From: Haloarchaeobius salinus
GTDB lineage: Archaea > Halobacteriota > Halobacteria > Halobacteriales > Natrialbaceae
DNA: 64,000 nt
Direction: 5' to 3'
NCBI RefSeq assembly: GCF_024464185.1
Contig: NZ_JANHAU010000002.1
Coordinates: 62,001-126,000 of the forward strand
The notes beneath the pieces are model-generated. The model saw nothing but the letters and a program-made list of their open reading frames with translations. It made no database searches and had not been told where the DNA came from. Of the stretch, positions 17,087 through 25,430 are shown one piece after another. Within the stretch, counting starts at the first letter, position 1. Each line of letters starts with the position of its first letter. The translations under genes and the position numbers were made by a program.

Positions 17087-17615
17087 TCCCGACGAGTGGA
17101 CGCTGCAGGAGTCGGTCGCCGAGTACGAGACCGGCTGGTACACCGGCGGCTACGACCTCCTGACACAGCCCGACGGTAGCGAGAAGCGGTACTACTGGGC
17201 GGAGCTGCCGGACGCGGTCGTCGTCGTCGCCGTGGTCGACGACCAGGTGCTGTTCGTCGAGCAGTACCGCCCGGCCATCCGCGAGACACAGCTGGAGCTA
17301 CCGGCGGGCATCGTGGAGGACGGCGAGTCGTACACGACCGCGGGAGCGCGCGAGCTGCGGGAGGAGACGGGCTTCGACCCCGCGGGGGTGTCGCTGCTCC
17401 AGGAGTTCTGGTGCTCGACCGGCGTGCTCCGGCACCGTCGCGGCATCGTCTTCGCGGAGGGGCTGGAGCCGGCCGAGCGCGAGCTCGACAGCAACGAGTT
17501 CCTGACGGTGCGGACCGTGCCGGTCGACGAGGCACTCGACCGGGCGCGTGCACCGCCGACGAACGACGCGACCGTCGAGGGCGTGCTGCTCGCGAAGGAG
17601 GAGGGCCTGCTGTAG
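17079..17615 (+). CDS. Nudix hydrolase, ADP-ribose pyrophosphatase-like
   Basis: This 178-residue protein carries a complete Nudix box from Gly77 to Phe99 (GIVEDGE then RELREETGF), including the metal-binding Glu residues. A Pro-Ala-Gly (PAG) stretch just before the box and the EQYRPAIRETQLELPAG region are typical of the ADP-ribose/sugar-nucleotide branch. It would split ADP-ribose or a related compound into AMP and a sugar phosphate with Mg2+. It overlaps the end of the preceding membrane-protein gene by 8 bases. Confidence 0.88.
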   Translation: MSDPDEWTLQESVAEYETGWYTGGYDLLTQPDGSEKRYYWAELPDAVVVVAVVDDQVLFVEQYRPAIRETQLELPAGIVEDGESYTTAGARELREETGFDPAGVSLLQEFWCSTGVLRHRRGIVFAEGLEPAERELDSNEFLTVRTVPVDEALDRARAPPTNDATVEGVLLAKEEGLL

Positions 17616-17799
17616 GGCACTCCTGGCGCTGGTCTGGGGGGCGGACAGGCGGCGCTCGCTACTCCCGCGCCGGTGCGCTGCACACCCGCCGTGGCCGACG
17701 CGGGCCGTCGTCACTGCATCGCCGCGTCTGGCCGCCCCTTCTGTCTTGAACCCTCGCAGTCCAGCAGGCTTACCTCCGTCCGGGCGTACACTCGTGACG

Positions 17800-18138
17800 A
17801 TGGACGGCGAGATCCGACCCGACGAGGTAAAGGAGCGACTGGACGACGGCGACGACCCGCTCGTCGTCGACATCCGGAACGAGCTGGCGTTCAAGCGCGG
17901 GCACATCCCCGGCTCGACGAACCTGCCGTTCCAGCGGCTCCCGACCGAGGTCGAGCTCGTCGCGGGCCACGACCACGTCGTGACGGTGTGCCCGCACGGC
18001 AAGTCGAGCGTGCAGGCCGCCCGGCTCATCGCCTCCTACGAGGGGTTCGACGGCACCGTCGAGAGCATGGCCGGCGGGCTCACCGCCTGGGAGTGGGAGC
18101 TGGAGCGCGCCGAGGAGGCGGGCGACACGCCGTTCTAG
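17800..18138 (+). CDS. Rhodanese-like sulfurtransferase
   Basis: This is a 112-residue single rhodanese domain. The active-site loop reads VCPHGKSSVQAA, with the catalytic Cys in a CPHGKSS loop of the short single-domain type. VVDIRNELAFKRGHIPGSTN earlier is the standard rhodanese core. The family carries sulfur as a persulfide on this Cys, for example in thiosulfate metabolism or thiolation of tRNA and cofactors. No neighbour points to a specific pathway. The ATG at 17800 matches the usual compact start. Confidence 0.9.
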   Translation: MDGEIRPDEVKERLDDGDDPLVVDIRNELAFKRGHIPGSTNLPFQRLPTEVELVAGHDHVVTVCPHGKSSVQAARLIASYEGFDGTVESMAGGLTAWEWELERAEEAGDTPF

Positions 18139-18184
18139 CGCGGCCGCTCGACGCCGAGAGAGCCGGAAAAGCGAAGCCGTTGGG

Positions 18185-18478
18185 TCAGGCGACGTTGAAC
18201 CCGCGCTCGCGGAGGAAGTCCTCGATGCGGCCCGAGTGATTCCCCTGGAGTTCGATGTGGTTGTCCTCGACGGTGCCCCCACAGGCGAACTTCGACTTGA
18301 GGTCCGACGAGAGGCTGTCGAGGTCGACGTCCTTCGCGTCGAACCCTTCTATCACCGTTACTTCTTTACCGTATCTTCGCTCGTCAATGCGGATGGTTAT
18401 CTCAGTGTCGCCCTTGGCAACGTCTTCGCAGACGCAGAGTTCCTCGGGCAGTCCGCACGTCGAGCAGACTTCCGACAT
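18185..18478 (-). CDS. Translation initiation factor aIF1 (SUI1 family)
   Basis: This 97-residue protein is the archaeal SUI1/eIF1 homologue. It binds the small ribosomal subunit near the P site and checks start-codon pairing. The SUI1 core is seen in [31 protein letters not shown] and a final FLRERGFNV. The N-terminus adds a Cys cluster ([15 protein letters not shown]) with four Cys that could bind zinc. The mRNA is probably leaderless, as the TATA-like box is only about 26 bases upstream. Confidence 0.93.
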   Translation of the reverse strand: MSEVCSTCGLPEELCVCEDVAKGDTEITIRIDERRYGKEVTVIEGFDAKDVDLDSLSSDLKSKFACGGTVEDNHIELQGNHSGRIEDFLRERGFNVA

Positions 18479-18503
18479 TACAGGTTGGACCTACGAATTC
18501 GCC

Positions 18504-18511
18504 ATATTAAA
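18504..18511 (-). promoter_or_regulatory. TATA-like box of aIF1 gene
   Basis: Reading the minus strand, TTTAATAT ends 26 bases before the aIF1 ATG at 18478. The position fits an archaeal TATA box with transcription starting at or next to the start codon. Confidence 0.6.
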
Positions 18512-18561
18512 CACTATCGGGTGGGTGCGCAACAAATCGGGCGTCGCGGCGGTGGTGCCGG

Positions 18562-20841
18562 TCACCCGGCGAACCGACGGAGGATGGGTGTGTTCGAGCG
18601 GACCATCTCGTCGACGAGTTCGATGGCCTCGTTCGCCTCCTCCCGGCTCACGCCGGGGCCGTACACCGCTTTCTCGTGGAGTTCGACCACGCGGTCGGCA
18701 CGTCTGTCGACGCCGGCGACGGACAGCCGCTCGACGTACTGCGACGGCGACTCGCTCGGTTTCCGCGGGCTGTAGCGACGTTCGAGCATCAGCTCGAGCC
18801 GTTCGACGGCACGCTCGATGTCGGTCTCGGGCTCGCGCCTCGTCCCCTGCCAGCGCAGCTTCGCGGCGCGGTGGACCGCCCGGGTCGCGCCCGCACGGTG
18901 GGCACCGGCGGCGAGGCCGACCATCGCGACGAGCCCGAAGGCGGCGTAGCGCTGCTGTTCGGGGGTGAAGCCGTCCGGACCGTCGCCGCCCTCCGTCTCA
19001 CCGACGGTCGCGCCCGGCGTCGCGCCGGTGCCGTTGACGGGGCCACCGAGGTTGTCGGAGCCGACGCCCGGCAGGTCGGGGTCGCGGAACGTCTCGTTCC
19101 CGTCGGTACCGTTGTCGGTCGGCCGGTTGGTCGGGATGGCGGTCGTCGTCGTCAGCGGGGCGTCCTCGCTCCCGCCGACGTCTATCTGGCCGTCGCCACC
19201 GTCTCTGGCCTCCTCGATGGTCGCGACCTCGGCGTCACTCCGGGGGCCGCCGGGGGTGGGGTCGAACCTGACCCAGCCCACGTCGGGGAAGTACGCCTCG
19301 ACCCAGGCGTGCGAGTCGAGCCCGCGGACGACCCACTGGTTCTCGTCGACCTGCTGGCCTGGCGTGTAGCCGACGACGTACCGGGCCGGGATGTCCTGTG
19401 CGCGGAGCATCATCGTCATCGTGGTCGCGTAGTAGACGCAGTAGCCCTGCTCCATCTCGAACAGGAACGACTCGGCGACGTTGCCGCTCGGCCGGTTCAC
19501 GTCGAGCGAGTACTCCTTGTTCTCCTCCAGCCAGTCCTCGATGGCGACGGCGGTCTCGTAGGGGTTCTCCGCGCCGGCCTCGTCGACGATATCCTGGGTG
19601 CGCGACTCGAACTCGTTCGAGAAGTCCGGCTGTTTGTCGTCGGTGAGGTACACCTGCCGCACCGCAGCAGGGTAGTCGGTGCCGGCGTTCCGGAGCGTCG
19701 ACTCCTCGGCGTCGGGTACCTCGCTGACGACGCGGTAGGTGTCGTTGGGCTGGAACGTGACGGTGGACTGGAGGCTGCCGTGGCCGGTCACCTGGGTGTA
19801 CTCGCGGACCTGTCCCTCGACCCGGACGGGCTGGTTCGCCGCGGGCATCACGTTCGTCCGGGAGTGCATCCGGACGAGCTGTGAGACCGTCTCCGTCTCA
19901 CCCGGTGGTGATTCCAGCTGTCCGCTGTACGCCTGGGACTGTCCGGTTCTGAGCCACGAACCGCCGGTGAAGCGGTCGTAGACACCGACGCGCCAGTACT
20001 CGGGGTCGTCCGCGGTGACGGTGAACCGGACCTCGGGGGAGAGCTCGATGTCGCCCTGGATGACCGTCTCGCCGGGCGAGCTCGTCAGGCTGCCTTCGAC
20101 GGTCGTCGGTCCGCCGTCGACGAGCCGGAGTGCCGTGCCGGTGAACGGGAGCTGGATGGCGGACCCGATGAGCATGAGCGTGAAGAGGATGACGAGCACG
20201 TCCGCCTGCAGGACCGAGCCGCCGTGGCGTTCGAGCTCGCCGAAGCCGACCATCGCGATGCCGCCGAGCGTCGCGCCGAACAGCATCCCGCGCTGGAGCC
20301 AGCCGCCGTTGAACGCGGTGGCGGCGTCGCCGGTCAGCACCAGCACGAGGAACGCCAGCCCGCCGACGACGGCCGAGAGGACGTACCGCCGCCGGAACGC
20401 CAGGTACCACGAGAAAAAGGCCGGGGCGGGCGCGAACCCGAGCACCCAGAGCTGTGCCTCGCGCAGGCGAAGGATGGTCAGCCCGGTCAGCAGCGAGATG
20501 GAGTCGGCGATGATCTTGTCCCACGCCTGGACGAGCAGCTCCAGGCCGTTCGGCGTCGAGAGGATGTACGAGCCGTAGGAGACGACGAGCAGACCTACCG
20601 TGAGGAGGGCGGCGACCCGTTCGCCGATGAGCCGCGAGAGCACCGCGGCGAGCGCGATGGAGCCGGTCACCAGCAGCAGCAGCGGTATCGAGCCGCCGAG
20701 CGTGATGGTGAGGTCGTACAGCACCGCGACCCAGGTCGCGGTCATCACGGCGAGGCCACCGAGGGCACAGAGCCGGAACCAGTCGACCGAGTCGTCGATC
20801 TCGCTCTCGTTCCGGGCGCGGTAGGCGGTCGGTGCGCTCAT
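18562..20841 (-). CDS. Membrane transglutaminase-like protein (TgpA-type)
   Basis: In this 759-residue protein, about six N-terminal membrane helices (residues 20-200) are followed by an outside region and a transglutaminase-like core. The catalytic triad is visible: Cys in EQGYCVYYATT (about 465), His in DSHAWVEAYFPD (about 511) and Asp in VRFDPTPGG (about 525). A further helix near residue 640 leads to a C-terminal DUF4129-like tail (PSQYVERL). It overlaps DUF58 by 4 bases as the last gene of the MoxR operon. In bacteria TgpA-like proteins act at the envelope. The archaeal substrate is unknown. Confidence 0.9.
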   Translation of the reverse strand: MSAPTAYRARNESEIDDSVDWFRLCALGGLAVMTATWVAVLYDLTITLGGSIPLLLLVTGSIALAAVLSRLIGERVAALLTVGLLVVSYGSYILSTPNGLELLVQAWDKIIADSISLLTGLTILRLREAQLWVLGFAPAPAFFSWYLAFRRRYVLSAVVGGLAFLVLVLTGDAATAFNGGWLQRGMLFGATLGGIAMVGFGELERHGGSVLQADVLVILFTLMLIGSAIQLPFTGTALRLVDGGPTTVEGSLTSSPGETVIQGDIELSPEVRFTVTADDPEYWRVGVYDRFTGGSWLRTGQSQAYSGQLESPPGETETVSQLVRMHSRTNVMPAANQPVRVEGQVREYTQVTGHGSLQSTVTFQPNDTYRVVSEVPDAEESTLRNAGTDYPAAVRQVYLTDDKQPDFSNEFESRTQDIVDEAGAENPYETAVAIEDWLEENKEYSLDVNRPSGNVAESFLFEMEQGYCVYYATTMTMMLRAQDIPARYVVGYTPGQQVDENQWVVRGLDSHAWVEAYFPDVGWVRFDPTPGGPRSDAEVATIEEARDGGDGQIDVGGSEDAPLTTTTAIPTNRPTDNGTDGNETFRDPDLPGVGSDNLGGPVNGTGATPGATVGETEGGDGPDGFTPEQQRYAAFGLVAMVGLAAGAHRAGATRAVHRAAKLRWQGTRREPETDIERAVERLELMLERRYSPRKPSESPSQYVERLSVAGVDRRADRVVELHEKAVYGPGVSREEANEAIELVDEMVRSNTPILRRFAG

Positions 20842-21845
20842 GCCGCCACCTCGCGGCTCGAGGGCACGTCGTCGCTCACGAACTGCTCGAACGGCACCTC
20901 GCTGTCCTGCATCCGGACGCTGACGGCGGTGCCCTCGCTCGCGGTGATGCGGATGTCGGCCTCCTCGCGGTAGTGCTCGGGAACCTGTCCGGGGCCGACG
21001 GTCGCGAGCAGGCTGAGCAGGCGTTCGCGCTGGTCCGCGCCGGCGGCGACCTCGAGCTCGCCGTTCGGGGTCGCGATGCCGACGGCGATGCCGTTGTCCA
21101 GCAGGTAGAGCGCGATGCTCGCGGCCGCCTCTGCCATGTCGTCGTCCCAGCCGTCGGCGGCCTCCGCGGCGATGCGAACGTCACCGAGGTCGGTCTCGGC
21201 CAGGAACTCCTTGACGACGAGGTCGTCGGTGGGGCGCTTCGCGCTCGACTTCCAGTGCACGTCGCGCAGCGAGTCGCCGCGGTCGTACTCCCGGAGCCGG
21301 TCGAACTCCTCGCGGTTGTGGTCGAAGCCGCCTTCGGGCAGGAGGTTCAGGTCGTGTCTGGTCGACCCGGTGAGGGTGTACACGCGGGGGTAGACGAGGA
21401 CGGAGTCGTACATGCTGTAGCTGTAGGTGCGTTTCGCGAGCGCGAGCACGTCGGTCACCGTGACGGTGAGCGGGCCGAGCTCGTGCTCGCCGCGGGCGAG
21501 GTACTCGACGTCGTACTCGAGGACGGTGTCGCCGACGGTCGTATCGAACACGTTCCCAGTCGCGCCGAGGGCGGACGGGGTCTCGTCGACGACGCGTGCG
21601 GCGACCGGCGATGAGACGTCGAAGCGGAGCCGGACGGGTCTGGTCTCGCCGATGTGGCCGGCGTCGGGGACGACGCGCTCGACCTCTGGACGGCCGGTGA
21701 GGGCGATCTGGATGACCGCGCCGAGACAGGCGACGACGACCGGGATGACGATGGCACCGAGCTGACGCGACCCGAACTGCACCGCCATCGCTACGGTGAC
21801 GACGAGGAGGACGACCGCGCCGATGCCGCGTCTGGTGAGTCTCAT
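20838..21845 (-). CDS. DUF58 domain membrane protein
   Basis: This is a 335-residue protein with two N-terminal membrane helices (about residues 5-50), a beta-rich middle and the DUF58 signature DSLRDVHWKSSAKRP near residue 200, followed by LVVKEF. DUF58 proteins are related to von Willebrand A domains and almost always sit beside MoxR ATPases, which are thought to remodel them. It overlaps both the MoxR gene upstream and the transglutaminase gene downstream by 4 bases, so all three are surely co-translated. Confidence 0.92.
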   Translation of the reverse strand: MRLTRRGIGAVVLLVVTVAMAVQFGSRQLGAIVIPVVVACLGAVIQIALTGRPEVERVVPDAGHIGETRPVRLRFDVSSPVAARVVDETPSALGATGNVFDTTVGDTVLEYDVEYLARGEHELGPLTVTVTDVLALAKRTYSYSMYDSVLVYPRVYTLTGSTRHDLNLLPEGGFDHNREEFDRLREYDRGDSLRDVHWKSSAKRPTDDLVVKEFLAETDLGDVRIAAEAADGWDDDMAEAAASIALYLLDNGIAVGIATPNGELEVAAGADQRERLLSLLATVGPGQVPEHYREEADIRITASEGTAVSVRMQDSEVPFEQFVSDDVPSSREVAA

Positions 21846-22834
21846 TCGACGGGGACGGTCTCGATGGCCTCCTCGACGACCTGGACGCCCTGGTCACGGG
21901 GGCCGCTCGCGGCGAGCCTGATGCGGTGGGAGAGCACGCGCGGTGCCTCGGCCTGGATGTCGTCGGGGATGACGTAGCCACGACCGCGCAGGACCGCACG
22001 TGCCTGTGCCGCACGCAGGAGCGCGATGGTCCCACGCGGGGAGACACCGAGCTTCGCGTGCTCTCTGGTGAACTCGGAGATGCGTGTCGCGTAGTTCCGC
22101 ACGGGCTCCTTCACCGTCACCTCGGCGACGGTCCGACGGGCGCGCCTGACGGTCTCGATGTCGGTGACGGGGGCGAGCGAGTCGATGGGGTGGTCGCCGA
22201 CGACGCGGGCGAGCATCTCGGACTCCTCGGCCTGCGAGGGGTAGCCGAGGTTGAGCTTCTTCATGAAGCGGTCGACCTCGGCGAGCGGGAGCTCGTAGGT
22301 GCGGTTCGGCTCGACCGCGTTCTGGGTCGCGATGACGGTGAAGGGCTGTGGGAGCTTCCGGGTCGTCCCGTCGACGGTGACCTGCTCCTCCTCCATCGCC
22401 TCGAGGAGTGCGGACTGGGTCTTCGGCGGCGCACGGTTGATCTCGTCACCGAGGACGATGTTCGCGAACACCGGTCCCTTCTGGAACTCGAACTCCCGGG
22501 TCTTCTGGTTGAACACGTTGACCCCGGTGATGTCCGAGGGGAGCAGGTCCGGCGTGAACTGGACGCGCTTGAACGAACAGTCGATGGACGCCGCGATGGC
22601 GCGAGCGAGCATCGTCTTCCCGACGCCGGGGACGTCCTCGAGGAGGACGTGGCCACGGGCGAGGATCGCGGTGAAGACGTGCTCGATCTCCTCCGGGTGG
22701 CCGACGATGACGTCCTCGACGTTGGCGAGGACGTCGCGACTGACCTGTGCGGCCTCGTCCACGGGGAGTGCGTCCGTGGTGGTCTCTGGTCGACTCGGCT
22801 GGTGTGAAGCGTCTGGAGTGTTGGCGTCCGTCAT
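21842..22834 (-). CDS. MoxR-family AAA+ ATPase
   Basis: This 330-residue AAA+ ATPase is of the MoxR branch. Walker A is GVGKTMLAR (about residue 68), Walker B LGDEINRAPPKTQSALLEAM (about 128), and the sensor region ATQNAVEPNRTYELP follows. MoxR proteins act as chaperones that load metals or activate partner proteins, usually the DUF58 protein next door. It is the first gene of the three-gene operon. About 70 bases upstream an A-rich run (near 22905-22917) may be the promoter. Confidence 0.93.
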   Translation of the reverse strand: MTDANTPDASHQPSRPETTTDALPVDEAAQVSRDVLANVEDVIVGHPEEIEHVFTAILARGHVLLEDVPGVGKTMLARAIAASIDCSFKRVQFTPDLLPSDITGVNVFNQKTREFEFQKGPVFANIVLGDEINRAPPKTQSALLEAMEEEQVTVDGTTRKLPQPFTVIATQNAVEPNRTYELPLAEVDRFMKKLNLGYPSQAEESEMLARVVGDHPIDSLAPVTDIETVRRARRTVAEVTVKEPVRNYATRISEFTREHAKLGVSPRGTIALLRAAQARAVLRGRGYVIPDDIQAEAPRVLSHRIRLAASGPRDQGVQVVEEAIETVPVE

Positions 22835-23035
22835 GGTGGTGCTTCCGACCGCTCGTGTCCGTCTGGAGGGCTGCTACCTCGGTCTGGGTGGGGTAACGGG
22901 ATAGTTTTTTTGTTGCCCATAGTCGCGGTTTTAGTGTCCGGTCGCTGGTGACCTCGCCGGGTATGTGTGTGCACGTGTAGCATTCCCGGACTTGTAACGT
23001 TGCCGTGCTACTCTCTGCCAAAGGTTACCGGCTGG
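22835..23035. other. Intergenic region upstream of MoxR operon
   Basis: These 201 bases lie between the MoxR operon start and the small zinc-ribbon gene on the same strand. A T run at 22905-22912 (A run on the minus strand) is a likely MoxR promoter element. GGTTACC occurs twice near 23023 and 23034, partly inside the next gene's end. Nothing else stands out. Confidence 0.4.
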
Positions 23036-23299
23036 TTACCAGTCCTTGCAGTCGCTACAGAGCAGCCGGCCGTCCTCGGTCCACGCACGCTGGATTTGGG
23101 AGCCACAGTCGGTACACGGCCGGGGGTCGACGCTCCAGCGCGATGTCGGCCGGACCGGATCCGGAGCGTCGCGACCGCCGATGGTTCCGGACTCCGCTGT
23201 CGCTTCGCCGTCGGGGCTCTCCGAACCTGTGGTGCCGTCCGCTGGCTCCTCGTCGTCCCCGCCGACCCCGAACTCCGTCAGCGAGGCGTCTCGTGTCAT
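23036..23299 (-). CDS. Small protein with C-terminal zinc ribbon (DUF7573-like)
   Basis: This 87-residue protein has an acidic, disordered front half rich in Glu, Gly and Ser and a C-terminal zinc ribbon made of CTDCG and CSDCKDW. The pattern of low-complexity front and C4 ribbon ending in an aromatic residue is frequent in haloarchaea. I recall it as DUF7573. It starts with ATG at 23299 and is divergent from the small membrane protein gene 72 bases away. No function is known. Confidence 0.75.
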   Translation of the reverse strand: MTRDASLTEFGVGGDDEEPADGTTGSESPDGEATAESGTIGGRDAPDPVRPTSRWSVDPRPCTDCGSQIQRAWTEDGRLLCSDCKDW

Positions 23300-23371
23300 G
23301 GTCTCTCGTACGGGTGGAACACCCTTGAGGGCAACGGACAGAACCAAGTACTCCCGCTCGAACCGTCGCGT

Positions 23372-23605
23372 ATGCTCAGTATCGAGACGGTCGCACTCCA
23401 GACCGACCCGGTCGCGAACGTCGAGCAGCTCGTCGAAGGCTTCGGGCAGGTCGCCGCCAACGGCGACCCGCTCTCCATCGCGCTGATGGCCGTCGGTGCC
23501 GTGCTGACCGGCCTTGCAGCCGGTGCGTTCGGCCTGCTGGCCGCCGGTGGCCTCCTCAGCGGTCTCGCCCGCTCGCTCTCCCGAGAGCCCCCGCGAGGAG
23601 CGTAG
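23372..23605 (+). CDS. Small membrane protein, unknown
   Basis: This 77-residue protein has a short polar N-terminus and one or two membrane helices rich in Gly, Ala and Leu (about residues 35-68), ending in a basic tail. The ATG at 23372 follows a divergent promoter region. Its last 50 bases overlap the end of the convergent LLM oxidoreductase gene. That is unusual, and either the gene is real with overlapping ends or it is shorter than read. No family recognised. Confidence 0.55.
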   Translation: MLSIETVALQTDPVANVEQLVEGFGQVAANGDPLSIALMAVGAVLTGLAAGAFGLLAAGGLLSGLARSLSREPPRGA

Positions 23606-24545
23606 GCGCGACCGACCGGTCGGGCCCCAGCGGGCTCCCGGCAACGAAGCTGTCCGCGTAGGTCGACACTTCCGCTATCCGCGCGCCGACCTGCTCCGGC
23701 GTCCCCGCGATACAGAACGCATCGAGCATCCGCTCTGTCACTGCAGCGAACGCGTCGTCGAACGAGCCCGCCGAGAGGTGCTCGCCGACCCTGGCGGCGA
23801 CCTCGTGGTCGACGTCGTGGCGGTCCAGCACCGGCTCCGCGGCACCCGCCGCGATGAACGCGACCGGCGGTCGAGCCGCTGCACGTGCCGCCGCCTCGTC
23901 CTCGGCGACGCTGACGCTCGCGAAGGCCGCGAAGTCGAACTCGCCGCGGGAGTCGGGGCGCTCGTCCAGCCCCTCCGCGACACGATCGGCCGCCCACTCG
24001 AAGTCCCGCGGATGCGAGGCGTTGAGCAGGACTCCGTCGGCGTGCTTCGCCGCCATCCGGATCATGTGCGGCCCCTGCGCGCCGACGTACACCGGCACCT
24101 CGCCCACGTCGAAGTTCAGCTCGGCGCTCCGGGCGGTGAACGTGCCGTCGTGGTCGACCTGCTCGCCGTTCCAGAGCCGCTGTGCCACCTTGAACGTCTC
24201 CAGCACGCGCCGGAGCGGCCGGTCGTGCTCGTAGCCGAGGTTCGACAGCGCCGAGCGGTCGCCCGCACCGATACCGAACACGGCCCGCCCGTCCGTCGTC
24301 TCGTCGAGCGTCCCCATCCGGGTCGCCAGCGAGACCGGATGCGTCTCGTACGGGTTCGCCACCCCCGGCCCGACGTCGAGGTCGGTCGCCCGCCCGACCC
24401 GGTCGGCGACGACGAACGGGTCGCGGTTGAAGTGATGCGAGGAGACGAACGCCGTGTCGAAGCCCGCGTCCTCGGCGGCCTTGGCCGTCTCGACGATCTC
24501 CGCGGTCGGGTGCTCGGGCGTGAGTTCGATGCCGAGTCTACGCAT
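23556..24545 (-). CDS. F420-dependent LLM-class oxidoreductase, mer-like
   Basis: This 329-residue TIM-barrel protein of the luciferase-like family resembles methylene-tetrahydromethanopterin reductase (Mer). Characteristic strings are AEDAGFDTAFVSSHHFNRD, GPGVANPYETHPVSLA, FGIGAGDR and VPVYVGAQGPHM. In haloarchaea such enzymes use reduced F420, probably for a folate or other one-carbon step rather than methanogenesis. It overlaps the end of cofE by 8 bases, so the enzyme and the maker of its cofactor are expressed together. The exact substrate is uncertain. Confidence 0.87.
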   Translation of the reverse strand: MRRLGIELTPEHPTAEIVETAKAAEDAGFDTAFVSSHHFNRDPFVVADRVGRATDLDVGPGVANPYETHPVSLATRMGTLDETTDGRAVFGIGAGDRSALSNLGYEHDRPLRRVLETFKVAQRLWNGEQVDHDGTFTARSAELNFDVGEVPVYVGAQGPHMIRMAAKHADGVLLNASHPRDFEWAADRVAEGLDERPDSRGEFDFAAFASVSVAEDEAAARAAARPPVAFIAAGAAEPVLDRHDVDHEVAARVGEHLSAGSFDDAFAAVTERMLDAFCIAGTPEQVGARIAEVSTYADSFVAGSPLGPDRSVAPTLLAGALGRASGRDR

Positions 24546-25299
24546 CGTCGAACTCCCACCCCCGCAGCGCCTGCCTGACGAAGTCGCTGTCCACGTCCCG
24601 GAACACCGAGTCGTGCCCGTCGTGGTCGCCGAACGCCCAGTCACGGACGACGACGATAGGCTTGCCGCCGTCGCCCTCGCCCGCGACGAGGTTCGCCGCG
24701 CCGGCGAGCTCGTCGACGACGCACTGGACGGTGACTCCCAGCTCGCGGCCGTCGCGGTCGTGCTCGCCGCGCCAGTCCCGGTTGCCCGGCATCCCGTCCC
24801 AGCCGACGGCGACGGCGGCCTGTCCGTGCCGGAACGGCCGCCCCGACGTGTCAGTAACCACGACCGGGTTCCCGTGCGGGAGCCCCTCCCGGATGCGGGC
24901 GGCGCTCTCGCTCGGCCGCTCCGGCAGCAACAGCAGGTCGTGGCCCGGCACGTTCGACCGGTCGATGCCCGCGTTGACGCCGACGTGGCCGAACTTCGTC
25001 TCCGTGAGCAGGAACGGGGCCTCCATCAGCAGCTCCGTCGACTCCTCCAGGACGGCCTGTGCGAACCGCGGGTCCTTCTCGTCGCCCGTGATGTCCTCCA
25101 GCCGTCCGGCAATCTCGCGGGCCCGGGGGCCGTCGGGGAAGTCCGCGAGCTCTGCGAACCGTCCTTCCGCCTTCGAGACGACCGTCGACGCGACCACCAC
25201 CACGTCGTCCGGACGCAGGTCGAACCGCTCCGGTATCACGGCCGCGAGGTCGTCGCCCTCGCGTATCTCCGGCACGTCCGGGACCGCCAGTAGCTCCAT
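24538..25299 (-). CDS. cofE: Coenzyme F420-0:L-glutamate ligase
   Basis: This 253-residue enzyme adds glutamate to coenzyme F420-0 using GTP. Family strings are visible in order: VVVASTVVSKAEGR (about 39-52), ETKFGHVGVNAGIDRSNV (about 99-116), a DTSGRPFRHGQAAVAVGWDG region (about 148) and DELAGAANLVAG near residue 208. The length matches archaeal CofE. The start at 25299 is chosen because nine upstream in-frame codons are unlike the family. It forms an operon with the mer-like gene. Confidence 0.94.
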   Translation of the reverse strand: MELLAVPDVPEIREGDDLAAVIPERFDLRPDDVVVVASTVVSKAEGRFAELADFPDGPRAREIAGRLEDITGDEKDPRFAQAVLEESTELLMEAPFLLTETKFGHVGVNAGIDRSNVPGHDLLLLPERPSESAARIREGLPHGNPVVVTDTSGRPFRHGQAAVAVGWDGMPGNRDWRGEHDRDGRELGVTVQCVVDELAGAANLVAGEGDGGKPIVVVRDWAFGDHDGHDSVFRDVDSDFVRQALRGWEFDDA

Positions 25300-25430
25300 A
25301 CCAGTCCGTTCCGGAGGCCCGGACAAAAGCGCCCCGGTGGTGGAAAGCCCCGCCCGTGTCGGCTGTCACCGCCCTCCCCGAATCGAACGCGATGACAACA
25401 CTCACACCGTTGGCTTGCGTTCATCGACGC

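Noticed and set aside
22967-23371. Longer forms of the small membrane gene starting before 23372
   Set aside because: The added codons overlap the divergent zinc-ribbon gene and have no membrane or family features.
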